64,000 bases of DNA from Candidatus Accumulibacter similis (GTDB lineage Bacteria > Pseudomonadota > Gammaproteobacteria > Burkholderiales > Rhodocyclaceae). Each line of letters starts with the position of its first letter. Positions within the stretch are counted from its first letter, which is position 1. Below the pieces are notes generated by a model that saw only the letters and a program-made list of their open reading frames with translations, was not told the DNA's origin and made no database searches. The DNA lies in assembly GCA_013347225.1 (NCBI GenBank), contig CP054595.1:4975010-5039009 (forward strand), given 5' to 3'. Position numbers and translations under genes: made by a program. Positions 1 through 8,362 of this stretch are shown in pieces.

Positions 1-2
1 GC

Positions 3-377
3 TCGTTCAACTCGGTGTCCCTGCGGCCACCGCTGATTCTCTGGAGCCTTGCCTGCGACTCGCCGCGCCTGGAGGCTTTTCGCCGCTCCCGGCATTATGC
101 GGTGAACGTCCTTGCGGCGGACCAGGAATGGATTTCGGATCGCTTTGCGAGCCGGGATGCCGATCGTTTTTCGGGCCTGCACACCATTGCCGGAATGGGC
201 GGCGTGCCCTTGCTCCAAGGGTGCGCCGCGTGCTTCGAGTGCAGCAGCGAGGCCCATTATCCGGGCGGTGACCACATCATCTTCATCGGCCGGGTCAGCC
301 GTTTTTCGCGCAACGAACTGGCCGAACCGCTGATTTTCCACGGCGGACGCTACCGGGTTCTGAGCAACGCTTCCTGA
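3..377 (+). CDS. Flavin reductase-like (FMN-binding split barrel) protein, 5' truncated
   Basis: The reading frame is already open at the window edge and its first visible residues, SFNSVSLRPPLILWSL, match the FMN-binding signature of the HpaC/flavin reductase family, which uses NAD(P)H to reduce FMN for a partner monooxygenase or acts as a stand-alone flavoprotein. The middle contains an HTIAGMGGVPLLQGC stretch and the end has the family's D-H-x-I-F-I-G-R-V segment. About 125 residues are visible of the usual 160-180, so the N-terminus lies upstream of the window. The physiological partner cannot be told from here. Confidence 0.8.
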   Translation, partial: SFNSVSLRPPLILWSLACDSPRLEAFRRSRHYAVNVLAADQEWISDRFASRDADRFSGLHTIAGMGGVPLLQGCAACFECSSEAHYPGGDHIIFIGRVSRFSRNELAEPLIFHGGRYRVLSNAS

Positions 378-671
378 GCACCGCGGCTGCAGTCGGCACG
401 ACGCTGAACCGCCTAGTACCTGCGGCCATGGCGCCGGCAATGACGCGGCGAAGTCGGGCGAAAGCCGGCGATTATCATTGCTTCCGCGCGACCGCCTGCG
501 CCCATGGGCGGCAAACACGACGCCATGCCGGCCGCCGACCACAGGCGGCGGCATCTGGGGACGAATGCGCGTCGCCGACAGGTGTTTCGCCGCCGCTTGC
601 GACGAATTCCACGATACGACCATGTGCCGCCCACTATCGTCGCCTGCCCGCTCCATTCCGTCAGACAATGT

Positions 672-699
672 TTGCAATCATTCACCAGTCGTGTATAAA
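672..699 (+). promoter_or_regulatory. Sigma70-type promoter for the H-NS gene
   Basis: TTGCAA (672-677) and TATAAA (694-699) are separated by 16 bases and lie 25 bases upstream of the H-NS start codon, with AAGGAGGAG between them. The rest of the 378-723 gap shows no convincing gene. Confidence 0.55.
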
Positions 700-723
700 T
701 GCGACTTTCTCAAGGAGGAGTAT

Positions 724-1029
724 ATGGCTAGCTACAAGGAACTGCTTGCGCAAAGGGCACTGCTGGAAAAACAGATTGAAGAGGCGCGCCAAGCGGAGGT
801 TTCCGATGCCATTGCGCAGGCAAGAAAACTGATTGCCGAGCATGGCCTGACTGCCGCCGACCTCGGTTTCAAGATCGCTGGCGCTGCGGCACCAGCCAAG
901 GCAAAGGTCGCAGTGGCAGTCAAGTACCGTGGCCCCAACGGCGAGAGCTGGTCGGGTCGTGGCAAGGCCCCGAACTGGCTCACCAGTCTCGAGAGCGACG
1001 GCCGCCACCGCAACGAGTTTCTCGTCTAA
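724..1029 (+). CDS. H-NS family nucleoid-associated protein
   Basis: A 101-residue protein with an N-terminal coiled-coil oligomerisation region (about residues 1-45, rich in E, Q, A and K). The C-terminal DNA-binding module (about residues 68-101) carries YRGPNGESWSGRGKAPNWL, the short H-NS / MvaT-like AT-hook loop typical of betaproteobacteria. H-NS proteins silence AT-rich and horizontally acquired DNA. The start at 724 is fixed by a strong AAGGAGGAG ribosome binding site. It is preceded by its own promoter and is monocistronic. Confidence 0.9.
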   Translation: MASYKELLAQRALLEKQIEEARQAEVSDAIAQARKLIAEHGLTAADLGFKIAGAAAPAKAKVAVAVKYRGPNGESWSGRGKAPNWLTSLESDGRHRNEFLV

Positions 1030-1127
1030 GACTCCCGACAGCAGTTGCCGGACTCGTTGGTTGGCGCCTTCACTGGTCGTCGACCGTGGGTCCCAACTGC
1101 CTTCTGCGCCGGGCCGCTGGCAGCTGG

Positions 1128-1159
1128 CGCCTTCAGGGCAGGCAGCTGCCCTGAAGGCG
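1128..1159 (+). terminator. Perfect 13-bp hairpin after the H-NS gene
   Basis: Bases 1128-1140 and 1147-1159 form a perfect 13-bp inverted repeat with a 6-base loop. There is no U-tract afterwards, so it may be a weak terminator or an mRNA-stabilising hairpin between H-NS and galE. Confidence 0.5.
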
Positions 1160-1244
1160 ATTATCCGGACACCGGTCGCAAGCGGTTGCCGTCCGCTGGC
1201 AATGGCAATAGCGGATTTCCCCTTGACGACAAGGAGCCGGAAAA

Positions 1245-2249
1245 ATGAACGTCCTGGTGACGGGGGGCTGCGGCTATATCGGCTCGCATGCCTGTGTTGC
1301 ACTGATTCTCGCCGGCCACGAGGTCAGCGTGATTGACGACCTGTCGAACAGCCGGGTCGAGGTTCTCGACCGAGTGGCGGCAATAGCCGGTCGCAGGCCA
1401 TCCTTCTTTCAGGGTGATGTGCGCGATCAGAACCTCCTGCGACGGGCTTTTGCCAATGGCCAGATTGCTGCCGTCTTCCATTTTGCAGGTCTCAAGGCCG
1501 TTGGCGAATCCGTCGCACAACCGCTGCGCTATTATGACTGCAACGTTGGTGGAGCGATTTCCCTTTGCCACGCCATGACCGAGGCCAGGGTGAGAACCCT
1601 GATCTTCAGCTCGTCGGCTACCGTCTATGGCGATCCCGCTTCAGTGCCGATCAGCGAGGGTTTTCCGCGTTCGGCGACCAATCCCTATGGTGCCAGCAAG
1701 CTGATGATCGAAGACATCCTCGCGGACCTGTGCGCTGCCGACGCAGACTGGCGGGTTGCTCGGCTGCGCTACTTCAACCCGGTTGGGGCGCACGAGAGCG
1801 GCCTGATCGGCGAGGCACCCAACGGCGTTCCCAATAACCTGATGCCTTATGTGGCGCAGGTCGCACAAGGAGTCCGACCCTACCTGAACGTGTTCGGCAG
1901 TGATTACCCGACGGCCGACGGGACCGGGGTCAGGGATTACATCCATGTGATGGACCTGGTCGACGGACACGTCGCGGCACTCGATTATCTGTGTGAGCAT
2001 AAGGGGCTGCTGACGGTGAATCTCGGTACCGGCTGTGGTTACTCGGTACTCGACATGGTGCGTGCCTTCGAGTCGGCGAGCGGTCGACCGGTTCCCTATG
2101 TCCTCGCCCCGCGCCGGCCCGGCGATGTCGCGTCGTGCTACGCCGATCCCGCCCTCGCCGCCAGCCTGCTCGGCTGGAAGGCGCGGCGCGGCATCGAGCA
2201 GATGTGCAGCGATGCCTGGCGCTGGCAGACATGCAGCGCTGTCGGCTGA
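1245..2249 (+). CDS. galE: UDP-glucose 4-epimerase
   Basis: This 334-residue cytoplasmic extended short-chain dehydrogenase interconverts UDP-glucose and UDP-galactose using tightly bound NAD. The Rossmann motif TGGCGYIG is at residues 6-13. The catalytic SSSATVYG block is at 122-129 and the Y148-x3-K152 pair lies in NPYGASK. RLRYFNPVGAHESGLIGE and the late GTGxGYSV block match GalE closely, and the length is normal. A GGAG-like site sits just before the ATG. It is 9 bases upstream of apaH, so the two are probably cotranscribed. It would supply UDP-galactose for exopolysaccharide or LPS. Confidence 0.95.
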   Translation: MNVLVTGGCGYIGSHACVALILAGHEVSVIDDLSNSRVEVLDRVAAIAGRRPSFFQGDVRDQNLLRRAFANGQIAAVFHFAGLKAVGESVAQPLRYYDCNVGGAISLCHAMTEARVRTLIFSSSATVYGDPASVPISEGFPRSATNPYGASKLMIEDILADLCAADADWRVARLRYFNPVGAHESGLIGEAPNGVPNNLMPYVAQVAQGVRPYLNVFGSDYPTADGTGVRDYIHVMDLVDGHVAALDYLCEHKGLLTVNLGTGCGYSVLDMVRAFESASGRPVPYVLAPRRPGDVASCYADPALAASLLGWKARRGIEQMCSDAWRWQTCSAVG

Positions 2250-2258
2250 AACAGGCAG

Positions 2259-3077
2259 ATGGCGACATACGCCATCGGTGACATCCAGGGCTGCCTGGAT
2301 TCGCTGCTGCTGCTGCTCGACAAGTGTCGCTTCGATCGCAGCCGGGACCGCTTGTGGCTCGTCGGCGACCTCGTCAATCGTGGCCCGCACTCCCTCGAAA
2401 CGCTGCGTTTCGTGCGTGGTCTCGGTCCTGCTGCCACCACCGTGCTCGGCAACCATGACCTCTACCTGCTGATGGTGGCAGCGGGGCTGGGCCGACGCGG
2501 GAAGGGGGACACGCTCGGCGAGGTTCTTGCCGCACCGGACCGCGACGAACTGCTCGACTGGTTGCGACAGCAGGAGCTGTGCCACCTTGAGGACGGCTTC
2601 TGCCTGGTCCACGCCGGGCTGCTGCCGCAATGGACGACGGCAGCCGCGCGGGCGCTGGCGGCAGAGGTCGAGGCTGCGCTGCAGGGACCATCCTGTGACG
2701 AATTCCTGGCCAACCTGTGGGGCAGCGAGCCGCTTTGCTGGAGCGATGAGCTGCAGGGCTGGCCCCGCCTGCGGGTGATCGTCAACGCCATGACCCGCAT
2801 GCGCTTCTGCTCGCTGAGCGGGGCGATGGACCTGAAGACCAAGGGAGAAGCAGCGGACGCACCCGCGGGTCACCTGCCGTGGTTTGACATCCCCGGGCGA
2901 CGCAGCGCCGACGCCGTCCTGGTCATCGGCCACTGGTCGGCGCTCGGTCTGCGCATCGAGGACAAGCTGCTGGCGCTCGATTCCGGCTGTTTCTGGGGCC
3001 GTCACCTGAGTGCCGTTCGCCTGGAGGACCGTGCCGTCTTTCAGGTCGATTGCTCGACCAGCGAGGGTCAGGTCTGA
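2259..3077 (+). CDS. apaH: Symmetrical bis(5'-nucleosyl)-tetraphosphatase
   Basis: A 272-residue metallophosphoesterase that hydrolyses Ap4A to two ADP, and removes Np4-type RNA caps in E. coli. The metal-binding signature is complete: GDIQGC near residue 7, GDLVNRGP at 36-43 and GNHD at 64-67. Later histidines are in LVHAGLLPQW and in the VIGHWSALGL segment, characteristic of ApaH. Length matches the family (about 270-280 residues). The start follows galE by 9 bases. Stress-related dinucleotide turnover is the known role. Confidence 0.95.
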   Translation: MATYAIGDIQGCLDSLLLLLDKCRFDRSRDRLWLVGDLVNRGPHSLETLRFVRGLGPAATTVLGNHDLYLLMVAAGLGRRGKGDTLGEVLAAPDRDELLDWLRQQELCHLEDGFCLVHAGLLPQWTTAAARALAAEVEAALQGPSCDEFLANLWGSEPLCWSDELQGWPRLRVIVNAMTRMRFCSLSGAMDLKTKGEAADAPAGHLPWFDIPGRRSADAVLVIGHWSALGLRIEDKLLALDSGCFWGRHLSAVRLEDRAVFQVDCSTSEGQV

Positions 3078-3202
3078 TCCAGAGCCGCTGCTGCAGCCAC
3101 ATCTGATTCCGGCAACCCGGGTGCTCTTGCCGACTCGTCACGGCGCCGCCATCGCGCATCCATGCCTGCTAGAATCGCCGACGAATTGCCGGGGAGAGAC
3201 AC

Positions 3203-6200
3203 ATGCAGACAGCAAGGCAGCTCGCGCGGCGCCGCTGGCAGCAGATGCTGGCGCTGGTCGTGGGGATCGTGGTGGCGGTGGGCGGCTTGATGGCAATCGG
3301 GCACCTGACGGCTGGCGGCAGTGACGAGGCCGATGCCGGCGACACGCCGTTCGCCGTGATCGACGGCGCGCACCGCGAGCTGGATGGATCGCCGGCACTG
3401 GCAGTGTCCTTCAGCGTGCCGCTCGAGGCCAAGGGAGATCACGAGCGCTTCCTGCAGGTGCTCGAGATGCCGGCCGAGGCGAAGGCAGCTGCAGCCCGGG
3501 ACGGCGAAGCGGACGGCGAGGACGGCGTCGGCGCGGCCACGGTCGCCGCGTCCGGCGAGAGCCGCCGCCTGGCCAATGGCGATTCGCTGCCCGGCGGCCA
3601 GCCGGTTGCCGGCGCCTGGGTGGTCGGCGACAACCCTCGCCTGCTCTTCTTCCCGCACATCAAGCCGCAGACCCGCTACGTGGTCCGCGTGCAACCCGGT
3701 TTGAAGGCACGCAATGGCAGCCAGCTCGACAGCGAGGTGCGTTTCTCGATTCTGACGGCGGCCGTTGCCCCGGCGTTCTACTTCGCCAGCCGTGGCATGG
3801 TCCTGCCGGCGGGACAGGGTGGCGGCCTGCCGGTGACGACGGTGAATGTGCCCGAGGTGGACATCCAGTTCCTCAAGGTCAAGGCGGATCAACTGCCGAG
3901 GTTCCTCGAGCAGGTGATTGCCGCCCCACCGGCTGGTCCTGGTCGCGGCGCTGCCGATGCGGACGGCGACGCGGCACACGACGACCAGCAGAGCGACGGC
4001 GACGACGGTCATCGTTACGCCGGCAGCCGTCTCAGGGGCGCGGTTGGCAACTGGGAGCTGGATCAGATCCACCGGATGACGAGCAGCAGCTTCGTCGGGC
4101 GTTTTCTCACCGAACAGAAGGCGAACCGGCGGAGCGTCACCTTCATCCCGGTCGAAGGCATTGCCCCGCTGCGCGAGCCGGGCGTTTACGTGGCGGTGAT
4201 GTCGCAACCGAACCGCTTCCGCGACGACTACCAGACGACCTACTTCTACATCAGCGATCTGGGTCTGCACCTGCGACAGTATCCCAACCGCGGCGCCGAC
4301 GCCTATGTCAGCTCGTTGCGCGATGGGCAGGCGCTCGCTGGTGTCGAGGTGAGCTGGATCGACCGTCAGGGCAGGACGCTCGCCAGCGCGCAGAGCGACC
4401 GCGACGGCCGCGCCGCCTTCGCCGAGAAGCCGGCGGCTGCCCGTGTGCTGCTGGCGCGCAAGGGCGAGCAGATGTCGCTGATCACCCTCAAGGAGCCGGC
4501 CCTCGATCTCGCCGAATTCGACGTCGCCGGCATGCCGTACTCGCCGGTTCGCCTGTTCGCCTATGCTGGTCGGAACCTCTACCGGCCCGGCGAGCGCTTC
4601 GAGATTTCGGTGATTGCACGCGACGCAGATGGTCGGCCGGTGCCGGCGCAGCCCATCCAGGCGATCCTGCGCCGCCCAGATGGCAAGCCGCAGTGGACCG
4701 CGACCTGGCACCCGGAGAGCGGTATTGTGGGTTACTACCGGCGAACGATCGAATTGCCGGGCGACGCCGCTACCGGTTCGTGGCTTCTCGAGTTGCGTGC
4801 CGATCCGGCAGCGAGGCTCGCAGCGACCAGCATGCCGTTCGCCGTTGAGGAGTTCCTGCCGGAAAGAATGCGGCTCGAGCTGTCGACGGGCAGCGAGCGG
4901 CTGGCGGGCGAACAGGAGTGGCGGATCGAAGTCAGCGGCCGCTACCTCTACGGTACCCCGGCGGCCGGCAACCGCCTGCTCGGCGTCGCCACCAGCGAGC
5001 GCAGTCGCAACCCGTTGCCACAGAAGCTGCCCGGCTTCGTCTTTGGGGACGCCGACGAAGACAATGTCAGGACACGCAGCGAACTGCCGGAACAGCGCCT
5101 CGACGAACAGGGTCGGGCGGCACTCGGCGTCGACCTGGAGGCGGTTGGCAAACGACGCTCGCCGTTCGTCGTGCGCACGACGCTGAGCCTGCTGGAAAGC
5201 GGTGGCCGGCCGGTGGTGCGCAGTGTCGAACGTATCTGGTGGCCCGCAACGGTGCTGGTCGGAGTGCGGCCGCTGTTCGTCGGGGCCTATGCGCGCGAGT
5301 CATCGGCCGCCGATTTCGAGGTCGTCCGGGCGGACGCCGATGGCAACCTGAAGGCCGGAGCGGCGCTGCCGGTACGCCTGTTCCGCGAGAACCGCAACTA
5401 CTACTGGCGCTTCGACGATCAGCGTGGCTGGAACTCGGGCTTCACCGAAACCGACGAACTGGTCGCTACGACACAGGTGACCGTGCCGGCCGGTGGCCGT
5501 GGCAAGCTCAGCCTGCCGGTCAAGTACGGCCGCTACCGCGTCGAGATCCTTGATCCCGCAACCCGTCAGACGATGCGCTTCCGCTTCTACGCCGGCTGGG
5601 CCGCGAAGGACGACGAAGCGCAGGGGGTGCGCCCGGACCGGGTCGCGCTCAAGTTGGACAAGCCCGCCTACTCGCTTGGCGAGACGGCACGGCTGACGAT
5701 CGTTCCGCCGCATGCCGGGCAGGCGCTGGTCACCGTCGAGGGCGACCGGGCGCTGTGGGTGCGGCGCCTGTCGGTCGGCGCCGACGGCCGGACAATCGAC
5801 ATCCCGATCGACAAGGACTGGCAGCGGCATGACCTGTACGTTTCGGTGATGGTCCTGCGTCCCGGCAGCGGCGACAAGGTGACGCCGGCGCGCGCCCTCG
5901 GGCTGCTCTACCTGCCTCTCGAGCGCAGCAACCGCCGGCTCGCGGTGGCGCTCGAGGCACCGACGAAGATGGAGCCCGAACAGCCCCTCAAGGTCCGAGT
6001 CAAGGTGCCCGAGGCGGGCGGCCAGCAGGCGCTGCTGACCCTGGCGGCGGTAGACGTCGGCATCCTCAACATCACACGCTACGTCAGCCCGGACCCCTTT
6101 GCCTTCTTCTTCGCCAAGCTGCGCTACGGAGCCGACGCCCACGACGTGTATGGGCGACTGATCGAAAAGATGGATGGGCGGAAAGGCAGGCTGAAGTTCG

Positions 6201-8362
6201 GCGGTGACGCGGCACCGAAGGCAACGCGCAGCCTGCCGAAGAAGCTGCGGCTGGTCGATCTCTTCAGCGGGCCGGTCGTGCTCGACGACAAGGGCGAAGC
6301 CGAGGTCTCCCTGCCGGTCCCCGACTTCAACGGCAGCCTGCGCCTGATGGCCGTGGTCGCCACCGGCGACCGCTTCGGCATGCAGGAGGCGGAGGTCACC
6401 GTTGCTGCGCCACTCGTGGTCGAGCTCGCGACGCCGCGCTTTCTGTCGACCGGCGACAGCGCCGTGCTGGCTCTCGAAGTCCAGAACCTTGCCGGCAGGG
6501 AGCAGGAGATCGGGGTCGCGCTGAGCAGTCGCGACGGTCTGCTGATCAGGAACGGCGAACAGCGGTTCTCGCTCAAGGACCAGCAGAAGCGCATCCTGCA
6601 GATCCCGGTCGAGGCCGGCAGCGCGCTCGGTCCGAGCGAAGTGAAGGTGCGCGTCGACGCTCCGTTGCGGCGGATCGAGCGCACGTTCCCGCTCCTCGTG
6701 CAGCCGCCGACGCCTCGCCAGTCGGTCGTCAGGCGGTTGACGATCGCCCCCGGTGACAGCGTCCAGCTGCGCGAGGCTGAGCTGGGCGGCCTGCTGCGGC
6801 CGAGCGTGAACGCCACCCTGGCCATCTCCAACAAGGCACCGATCGACGTGCGCAGCGCCGTGCGTGGGCTGCTGAGCTACCCCTACGGCTGCGCCGAGCA
6901 GACGACGAGCAGCGCCTACCCACACGTCTTCGTTGACGAAGCGACGGCGAGGCAATTCGCGCTCAAGGCCTACACCACGACCCAACGCGCCGAGCTGCTC
7001 GACAAGGCGATCGCCCGCCTCGCCGGCATGCAGGCGCCGAACGGCGGCTTCAGCCTGTGGGGCAACGTCGCCGAGTACCAGTACTGGCTGACGGCCTATG
7101 TCGCCAACTTCCTGCTGGATGCCCGCGAACAGGGTTTCAACGTGCCGCCCGAAGTCGAGAAGCGGGCGCTGGATTTTCTCCTCAAGGGGCTGCAGGAAGG
7201 TGTCGCGAGCCTGCCGACGGGAGCCGTCACCTACAATCAGAACGCGATCTGGAACGACCATCGCTACGCCGGCCCCGGACGCTTCGCGGTCCTCTCCTAC
7301 GGCGCCTACGTCCTCGCCCGCCACGGCAGGGCACCGCTGGCGACGCTGCGGCAGCTGCACGAATCGCGCGCAGCCGCCCACTCGGGGCTGGCGCTGGTGC
7401 AACTCGGGCTCGCCTTGCGGCTGATGGGTGACGAAGCGCGTGCCGTGATCGCGATCGATGCCGGAATCCACAAGCCGCGTGGCGGACCGGCTGGCGCCTG
7501 GTGGGGCGACTACGGCAGCAACCTGCGCGACTGGGCGCTGATCCACGTCCTGCTCGACCGCCACCAGGTCAAGGCCGATGGCCGCGAGGACCTGTTGCGC
7601 CAGGTCGCCGCTGCCGTCGAACAGCGGCGCCATTTCAGCACGCAGGAGCAACTCGCGCTCTTTCTCCTCGGTCGGGAGTTCACCGGCCCCACCGCCGGTG
7701 AATGGTCTGCGGAAGTGCTTTCGGCAGGCAAGGCGCAGGCGATCGGCGGTCGCGGAACGCAGTTCCAGTCGCTGTCGGCAGCCGAGGTTGCCGGCGGGGT
7801 GAGCATCAGAAACACGCACAAGGAGCGGCTGTTCGTCGAACTCAACCTGACGGGCAACCCGGCACGACTGCCGGCGGCACGGCGCGATGCCTTCGACCTG
7901 CAGCGCGACTGGTTCACCGCCGACGGCCAGCCGCTCGGCAAGCGGATCCTGCGCGTCGGCGAGAGCGCGATCGTCCGCCTGCAGGTCAGCAGCAGCGGGC
8001 GCTACGCCAACGGTCTGATCGTCGACCACGTTCCGGCCGGCCTCGAGATCGAGAATGCCAACCTGGTACAGGGTGAGCAGTCGGCCATCAGCATCGATGG
8101 CATCGATCCGCGGCAGGCCATGCAGAACGGCGACATCAGGCATGTCGAGTTTCGCGATGACCGCTTCGTCGTCGCCGCGCGGCTCGCCGGCAAGATGCAG
8201 TTCTTCTACCGCGTCCGCGCCGTCACGCCGGGTCGTTTCGTGGTGCCGCCCACCTATGCGGAAGACATGTACCAGCCGCAGATCCATGGTCTTGCCGGCG
8301 GCGACGAGGTGCTGCTGATCGCCAGCGACAGTGGAACGGATGGCGGCAGCGGCAGACAATGA
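3203..8362 (+). CDS. Bacterial alpha-2-macroglobulin, thioester type (YfhM-like)
   Basis: This 1719-residue protease-trapping protein is thought to protect the periplasm after envelope breach. Residues about 13-36 form one hydrophobic segment without an obvious lipobox cysteine, so it is probably an inner-membrane signal anchor with a periplasmic body. The macroglobulin beta domains are followed by the thioester motif in YGCAEQTTS, with the reactive cysteine at about residue 1230 and the glutamine three residues later. Alpha/alpha-toroid repeats and a receptor-binding-like C-terminus follow. A low-complexity insert rich in D, A and G occurs around residue 100. Its stop overlaps the pbpC start by 4 bases, the partnership known from E. 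coli, where the pair links protease inhibition with peptidoglycan repair. Confidence 0.95.
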   Translation: MQTARQLARRRWQQMLALVVGIVVAVGGLMAIGHLTAGGSDEADAGDTPFAVIDGAHRELDGSPALAVSFSVPLEAKGDHERFLQVLEMPAEAKAAAARDGEADGEDGVGAATVAASGESRRLANGDSLPGGQPVAGAWVVGDNPRLLFFPHIKPQTRYVVRVQPGLKARNGSQLDSEVRFSILTAAVAPAFYFASRGMVLPAGQGGGLPVTTVNVPEVDIQFLKVKADQLPRFLEQVIAAPPAGPGRGAADADGDAAHDDQQSDGDDGHRYAGSRLRGAVGNWELDQIHRMTSSSFVGRFLTEQKANRRSVTFIPVEGIAPLREPGVYVAVMSQPNRFRDDYQTTYFYISDLGLHLRQYPNRGADAYVSSLRDGQALAGVEVSWIDRQGRTLASAQSDRDGRAAFAEKPAAARVLLARKGEQMSLITLKEPALDLAEFDVAGMPYSPVRLFAYAGRNLYRPGERFEISVIARDADGRPVPAQPIQAILRRPDGKPQWTATWHPESGIVGYYRRTIELPGDAATGSWLLELRADPAARLAATSMPFAVEEFLPERMRLELSTGSERLAGEQEWRIEVSGRYLYGTPAAGNRLLGVATSERSRNPLPQKLPGFVFGDADEDNVRTRSELPEQRLDEQGRAALGVDLEAVGKRRSPFVVRTTLSLLESGGRPVVRSVERIWWPATVLVGVRPLFVGAYARESSAADFEVVRADADGNLKAGAALPVRLFRENRNYYWRFDDQRGWNSGFTETDELVATTQVTVPAGGRGKLSLPVKYGRYRVEILDPATRQTMRFRFYAGWAAKDDEAQGVRPDRVALKLDKPAYSLGETARLTIVPPHAGQALVTVEGDRALWVRRLSVGADGRTIDIPIDKDWQRHDLYVSVMVLRPGSGDKVTPARALGLLYLPLERSNRRLAVALEAPTKMEPEQPLKVRVKVPEAGGQQALLTLAAVDVGILNITRYVSPDPFAFFFAKLRYGADAHDVYGRLIEKMDGRKGRLKFGGDAAPKATRSLPKKLRLVDLFSGPVVLDDKGEAEVSLPVPDFNGSLRLMAVVATGDRFGMQEAEVTVAAPLVVELATPRFLSTGDSAVLALEVQNLAGREQEIGVALSSRDGLLIRNGEQRFSLKDQQKRILQIPVEAGSALGPSEVKVRVDAPLRRIERTFPLLVQPPTPRQSVVRRLTIAPGDSVQLREAELGGLLRPSVNATLAISNKAPIDVRSAVRGLLSYPYGCAEQTTSSAYPHVFVDEATARQFALKAYTTTQRAELLDKAIARLAGMQAPNGGFSLWGNVAEYQYWLTAYVANFLLDAREQGFNVPPEVEKRALDFLLKGLQEGVASLPTGAVTYNQNAIWNDHRYAGPGRFAVLSYGAYVLARHGRAPLATLRQLHESRAAAHSGLALVQLGLALRLMGDEARAVIAIDAGIHKPRGGPAGAWWGDYGSNLRDWALIHVLLDRHQVKADGREDLLRQVAAAVEQRRHFSTQEQLALFLLGREFTGPTAGEWSAEVLSAGKAQAIGGRGTQFQSLSAAEVAGGVSIRNTHKERLFVELNLTGNPARLPAARRDAFDLQRDWFTADGQPLGKRILRVGESAIVRLQVSSSGRYANGLIVDHVPAGLEIENANLVQGEQSAISIDGIDPRQAMQNGDIRHVEFRDDRFVVAARLAGKMQFFYRVRAVTPGRFVVPPTYAEDMYQPQIHGLAGGDEVLLIASDSGTDGGSGRQ

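Noticed and set aside
3439..4711. Long minus-strand frames opposite the macroglobulin N-terminus
   Set aside because: Shadows of the conserved gene, without any protein family signature.
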